This document shows positions 59,905-64,000 of a stretch of 64,000 bases of DNA, in pieces. The translations under genes were made by a program, and so were the position numbers. Under the pieces are notes generated by a model that worked only from the letters and a program-made list of their open reading frames with translations, did no database searches and was not told the DNA's origin. The stretch comes from Megalobrama amblycephala (Eukaryota > Chordata > Actinopteri > Cypriniformes > Xenocyprididae), in assembly GCF_018812025.1 (NCBI RefSeq), contig NC_063045.1:19873420-19937419 (forward strand). Reading direction: 5' to 3'. Each line of letters opens with the position of its first letter. Position 1 is the stretch's first letter.

Positions 59905-61691
59905 GTTTGTCCGAAATGTGAACATGAATTACACTAGTGTGAAGTGGCAGTTAATGCATCTAAATCCTGATTCTAATCCTGTATTTACTACATACAAGCA
60001 TCACTGTGATTTAAACAACTTTGCATTTACCGCTCTCAGCATCTGTCGGCATTTGCCAAACTTCAACCAATTCTCTTAAGAGACAAGGCCCTGCTGCAAG
60101 TGATGATGAAAACAGTGGGACATCTTTGATCTTGCTGTTTCTGTAGAGAGTTTGACCCCATCTGTAGCTCTGGGGGTTTTCTTATAAAAAGGGGTTAAAG
60201 AACGCTTAAGAATAGCTATCCGGAATTTAGACACAAGAATTATATTGTATATTTATTCATATAATGTATATGTGCATTCAATTTTTGACTGATTTACCCT
60301 GTACTTTTCACTTGTTTTATGAGAAATAGTCACAATTACAAGAAATGTCACAATTAAGAAGAAAAAAGTCACAATAGTGAAAAATAAAGTCACATTGTGA
60401 GATATGAAGTAACTATTTCTGAGATATAAATTTGCAATTATTAAAAATAGTCACAATTGCAAGAAATGTTGCAATTTTGAGTTGCAGAAAGTCATAATTA
60501 TGAGAAATAGTTGTAGTTTGGGGAGAAAGCAATATATAGCAAAGATAGAGAAAGCAAATTTTTTCATTGTTTTTCCACATTATCGACCCATATCTTAAAA
60601 TAGAACGTTGCGACTTCCGACTCATTTCGCCAGAGCGGGTCACAATTTAGATATTTGATTATTCTGGGTATCCCATACTTTCAATTATTGGTTCATTACT
60701 GACCCATATCGCTCAGAGTCACACGCCCCGAGTTTGCGCGAATCTCACGACACAAATTCGCCAGTTTCTGATTCTTAGTCAGAGGGTGCAGAGTTTACTA
60801 ATGCATTTGAGTAGAACCGCCACATGCTTTTCATACAAAAACACAGTTTTGTTAGTCATGATACTGCAGTTTGCTAAGCCAGTTGATAGACAAAATCAAA
60901 AAGTCGAATATTGTGCTTACATGCTCCTTTCATGGGGCTCTTTTAGTTTGAACCTATCCTGACGCAGATTTGCCGAAATATGGACTCCAATATTCTACTG
61001 GTCATAATGATTTCAGAAGAATCCAGAGTAAGTCAAATATAATATTTTATTTGTCAGGTAAAAATGTATCATGCCAATTACATAGTTAGACAATTAGAAG
61101 CCAATTCAGAAATAATAAATGCATAACATCAATTGCTCAAAGATGATTCTAAGAGTAAGAAATGCATATACACACTGTCTTCAGAAAGGAAGGAGGGTAT
61201 GTGTGTGTGAGGAGAGTTTAGGGCAAGGCATTGTCCTATGCTATTTCTTTGAGATGAGTTTTATTGCTTTATTGCAGGGTGCTTGATCTCACAATACAAT
61301 ATAATATTGCATTTATTAGAAATAGTCGCTATTACAAGAAATGTTGCAATTGAGTAGCAAAAAGTCATAATTATGATATATAGGTGCAGTTCTGGGAAAA
61401 AAGTTCCAATTGTGAAATGTGAGATCATTTTTTGAGAAATAAATTCACAATTATGAGAAACAAACATTGTGAGAAATAAAGTTGCAATCAGGTTATTATA
61501 AAGTAACAATATCTGAGATATACATTTGCAATTATAAAAATGTCACAATTGAGTAGCAAAAAGTCATAATCATAGTTGCACTTCTGAGAAAAAAGGTGCA
61601 ATTGTGAAACATTGTGAGATAGTCACAATTTCTAAGATATAAATTTGTAATTAAGAGAAATAGTCACAATTACAAGAAATGTCGCTATTAA

Positions 61692-62061
61692 AGGTGCTAA
61701 AGAGGATGTTTTGTTTTATACATTTTTGCAATATTACTTGAAACTGTCTTTACTAACTGATAAAAGACTATTTATTAGGTGCACTGAAAGGAATAATATT
61801 AATATACATCATCTGTGCACGAGGTAGGGCCTTAAAAACATCAGCTGCGGTGAGTCCGACATAATGAATCCACTAACACGACACAGCGAATGCCGGTGGT
61901 AAACAAACACTCGTGTTCCAATACTCGTGCACGAGTTTTGGGAGGCATTCCCTCGAAATGAGCTGTGAAGGAGGGGGGTTGTTCTTACGCATGCGCTCAT
62001 TTCAAAAACTCACTAACAGTCTTTGGTTTCTCAGTCAACGAAAAGATCCTCTTTAGCACCT
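61692..62061. mobile_element. TTAA-flanked element, short copy
   Basis: TTAA at 61688-61691 and 62062-62065; ends AGGTGCTAAAGAGGAT and ATCCTCTTTAGCACCT are inverted repeats. It is the same family as 25909-27134, in opposite orientation, without the nested insertion and without part of the interior. It sits inside the minisatellite. Confidence 0.9.
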
Positions 62062-62096
62062 TTAAGTAATTTCTGAGATATAAGTGTGCAGTTATT

Positions 62097-62950
62097 CAGT
62101 GGCGGCTTGTGGGTTTTAAAATAGAGGAGGCACACTAAATTCTAGTGGTATGGGGATCCCCTGCCGATTATTATTAGCCTATTGTTAGCTTAACTGCTTT
62201 AAATTGTCTTTTTGCTAATTTAGACAGAAAATTTAAAGAAAATTACATATACAGCAAGATACTACAAATATAATTTCACTCACCTATCACTTGAAGCAAA
62301 CTTCCATCCCTCCTTATATGTCTGTGTTAAAAGAGCGCATTGTGTGTTTAGTGAAGCTGGCTGCTGTAGCCTATATTTGCAACTTATGTGTGGAGTCTTT
62401 TTAATTTGTAGAATGCTTGAATGATAGCTTGGTGAATTTGTTGGCGATCAAATATTCAATATCGCTACTCTCCATAATTAAGATACTTGGTACATCATCA
62501 GCACAGTGGTAGCAGTTGAAAACTAATATCACGATATTTACGTAATTTACATCTCTACGGATGATTGGCTGATATACCAAGGGAGGCTAGCCTCCCCTGC
62601 TATGAGTCTTTTCTCAACTCTCCTAAGCACTAAATGTAAAACACTCGATGGTGATTGGCTAATTTTTTACAAACTGAGGCACAAGATGAGCTCAGGCTCA
62701 TGTGCCTCCCCCTCCCCTCCCCGTAGCGATTGTAATGATTCGGTACATTCATGAAAGAACAGCGGTGCTTTCGATTTCAGTAACATGTCATGGTGTTACA
62801 AAGTGGTGAAATTACAAACAAAAAATACACATTCTGAGAGATGAAATGAAATGAATAACTGGGAATTTTATTAACATTAAATCATCCTTTCTCCCATTTT
62901 CTCCTCAAAATTTTGGTTAGGCTGTGCCTAACCCTGACAAACCGCCACTG
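62097..62950. mobile_element. hAT-like element with 8-bp target duplication
   Basis: Ends CAGTGGCGG and CCGCCACTG are inverted; the flanks are CAGTTATT (62089-62096) and CAATTATT (62951-62958), an 8-bp duplication with one difference. Length 854 bp, no transposase. It lies within the minisatellite. Confidence 0.82.
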
Positions 62951-64000
62951 CAATTATTAGACAGTCACAATTACAAGAAATGTCACTATTATGAGTCGCA
63001 GAAAGTTGTAATTATGAGAAATAGTTGCAGTTCTGGGAAAAAAAGTTGCGATTGTGAAACATTGTGAGAAATAGTCACAATTTCTGCAATTATAAGAAGT
63101 TTTGCAATTGAGTAGCAAAAAGTCGAAATTATTAGAAATTGTTGCAGTTTGGGTGAAAAAGCAGTTACGAAAATTATGAGATACTAACAATTTTAAAGAC
63201 TTTATGAATTTGCAATTACAAGAAATGTCATAATTATGAGTTGCAAAAATAGCTGCAGTTCTGAAAAAAATTGCAATTGTGAAATAAGAACTCACATTGG
63301 CTACATTTTTCAATCGGATTGAAAAACGTTCATGTAAACACCTTAATCGATCCGAATGAAATTTCGATCAGATTTGAAGTGGTGGTTTATTCCTTTTCTA
63401 ATCCGATCCAACAGCAAAAAAATGACCATGTAAACGCTTGAATCCGACTATGTTCTCAATCATATATAAATTAATTTCTGAGATATAAATTTGCAGTTAT
63501 TAGAAAATGTCACTATTACAAGAAATATTACAGTGAGTCGCAGAAAGTTGTAATTATGAGAAATAGTTGCAGTTGTGAAATATGATGTCACATAGGGAGA
63601 TATAAGGTTTCAATTATGGGAAACAGTTGCAATTATTACTATTTTGTTTTTCTGAGGCAGAAACACATACAAAGGAGCTACGAAAAAAGGTGATTTTGCT
63701 TTTTTGGGGGATCATGTTATATCTTGCCGTGAGCACTAAAATCAGCACCAGTAGGGTTCACCCACCTCCAAAATCCCACTTTAACTTCTGCTTGAAAACC
63801 CCTTGTGACAGATCCATTGCACCATCATGGAAGGTGTTGAAAGACTCTCGTCTGTGGCCGGCCTGCAGTCAGGCGGTCTCGGGGCCTTACGTTTCAGGGC
63901 GGCCTGAGGGTTCCGATAGAGCCAGGCCAACCCAAACCAGACTACTGCGGTCACCATTCCATCTGGATTCAGTCAGGCTGACAGGCAGCGCGGGGCTCCT

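Larger units (their letters stand above)
60310..63640. repeat. degenerate AT-rich minisatellite, interrupted
   Basis: Units of about 20-24 bp built from GTCACAATTA, AAGAAATGT, GAGATATAA and GTTGCAATT recur at about 60310-60520, 61310-61690, 62951-63280 and 63475-63640. The gaps are filled by other sequence, including a TTAA element and a hAT-like element. It explains several minus-strand frames rich in the SHNY and TATISHN patterns. Confidence 0.8.
59905..64000 (+). other. yjefn3: yjefn3 intron 2 (incomplete)
   Basis: No further exon matching the expected next segment of the protein (the conserved VVCGPEQNG block) was found before the right edge. The interval is largely the minisatellite described separately plus two transposable elements. 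The last 200 bp are GC-richer and unassigned. Confidence 0.7.

Noticed and set aside
60400..63313. Minus-strand frames rich in repeated SHNY and CKF patterns
   Set aside because: Periodic translation of the AT-rich minisatellite.
63810..64000. GC-richer right edge considered as a third yjefn3 exon
   Set aside because: None of the six frames contains the expected VVCGPEQNG-type segment, and no splice-consistent frame in phase 0 matches the protein. Left unassigned.

Overview
The window is vertebrate nuclear DNA from a bony fish, most likely a cyprinid. Genes are split by GT-AG introns, and the intergenic and intronic DNA is AT-rich, full of (TA)n and (CA)n microsatellites and packed with short non-autonomous DNA transposons (TTAA-, TA- and 8-bp-duplication types) of the kind abundant in zebrafish and carp relatives. 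I see no tRNA or rRNA gene, CRISPR array, operon or bacterial feature.

Three protein-coding genes are supported. (1) gatad2a (p66-alpha, NuRD complex subunit), + strand, with a complete reconstructed reading frame in ten coding exons from 6151 to 16485 (1,944 nt, 647 codons plus stop; every splice phase agrees). Its 3' UTR runs to about 18240, and its 5' non-coding exon(s) must lie in or upstream of the first 6.1 kb. (2) tssk6, - strand, an intronless testis-specific serine/threonine kinase at 20091-20906, facing the 3' end of gatad2a. (3) The first two coding exons of yjefn3 (YjeF N-terminal-domain protein, AIBP-related), + strand, at 22627-22685 and 59796-59904, separated by a 37-kb intron; the rest of the gene lies beyond the right edge. 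The order GATAD2A - TSSK6 - YJEFN3 matches human 19p13.11 as I know it, except that I do not see NDUFA13, which in human sits between TSSK6 and YJEFN3.

Layout: 1-6142, gatad2a upstream or first-intron DNA rich in microsatellites; 6143-16485, gatad2a coding exons with a 5.7-kb first coding intron and a tandem-repeat-bearing last intron; 16486-18240, 3' UTR; 18655-19711, a TA-flanked foldback element; 20091-20906, tssk6; 22300-22626, yjefn3 promoter and 5' UTR; 22686-59795, the giant yjefn3 intron; 59905-64000, the next yjefn3 intron, made largely of an AT-rich minisatellite broken by other elements.

The yjefn3 intron is the most interesting part. It holds a near-intact Tc1-type transposon (38097-39680) with one in-frame stop, two nested-insertion events where the empty site can be read directly, two hAT-like elements with 8-bp duplications, two decayed LINE fragments, and a compact LTR element (53977-55275, minus orientation) with 5-bp target duplications, a tRNA-type primer-binding site and no recognisable gag or pol. 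That LTR element sits inside a 3-kb degenerate tandem repeat. The LTR element and the nested TTAA elements are the best candidates for something little described; I see no new gene system.
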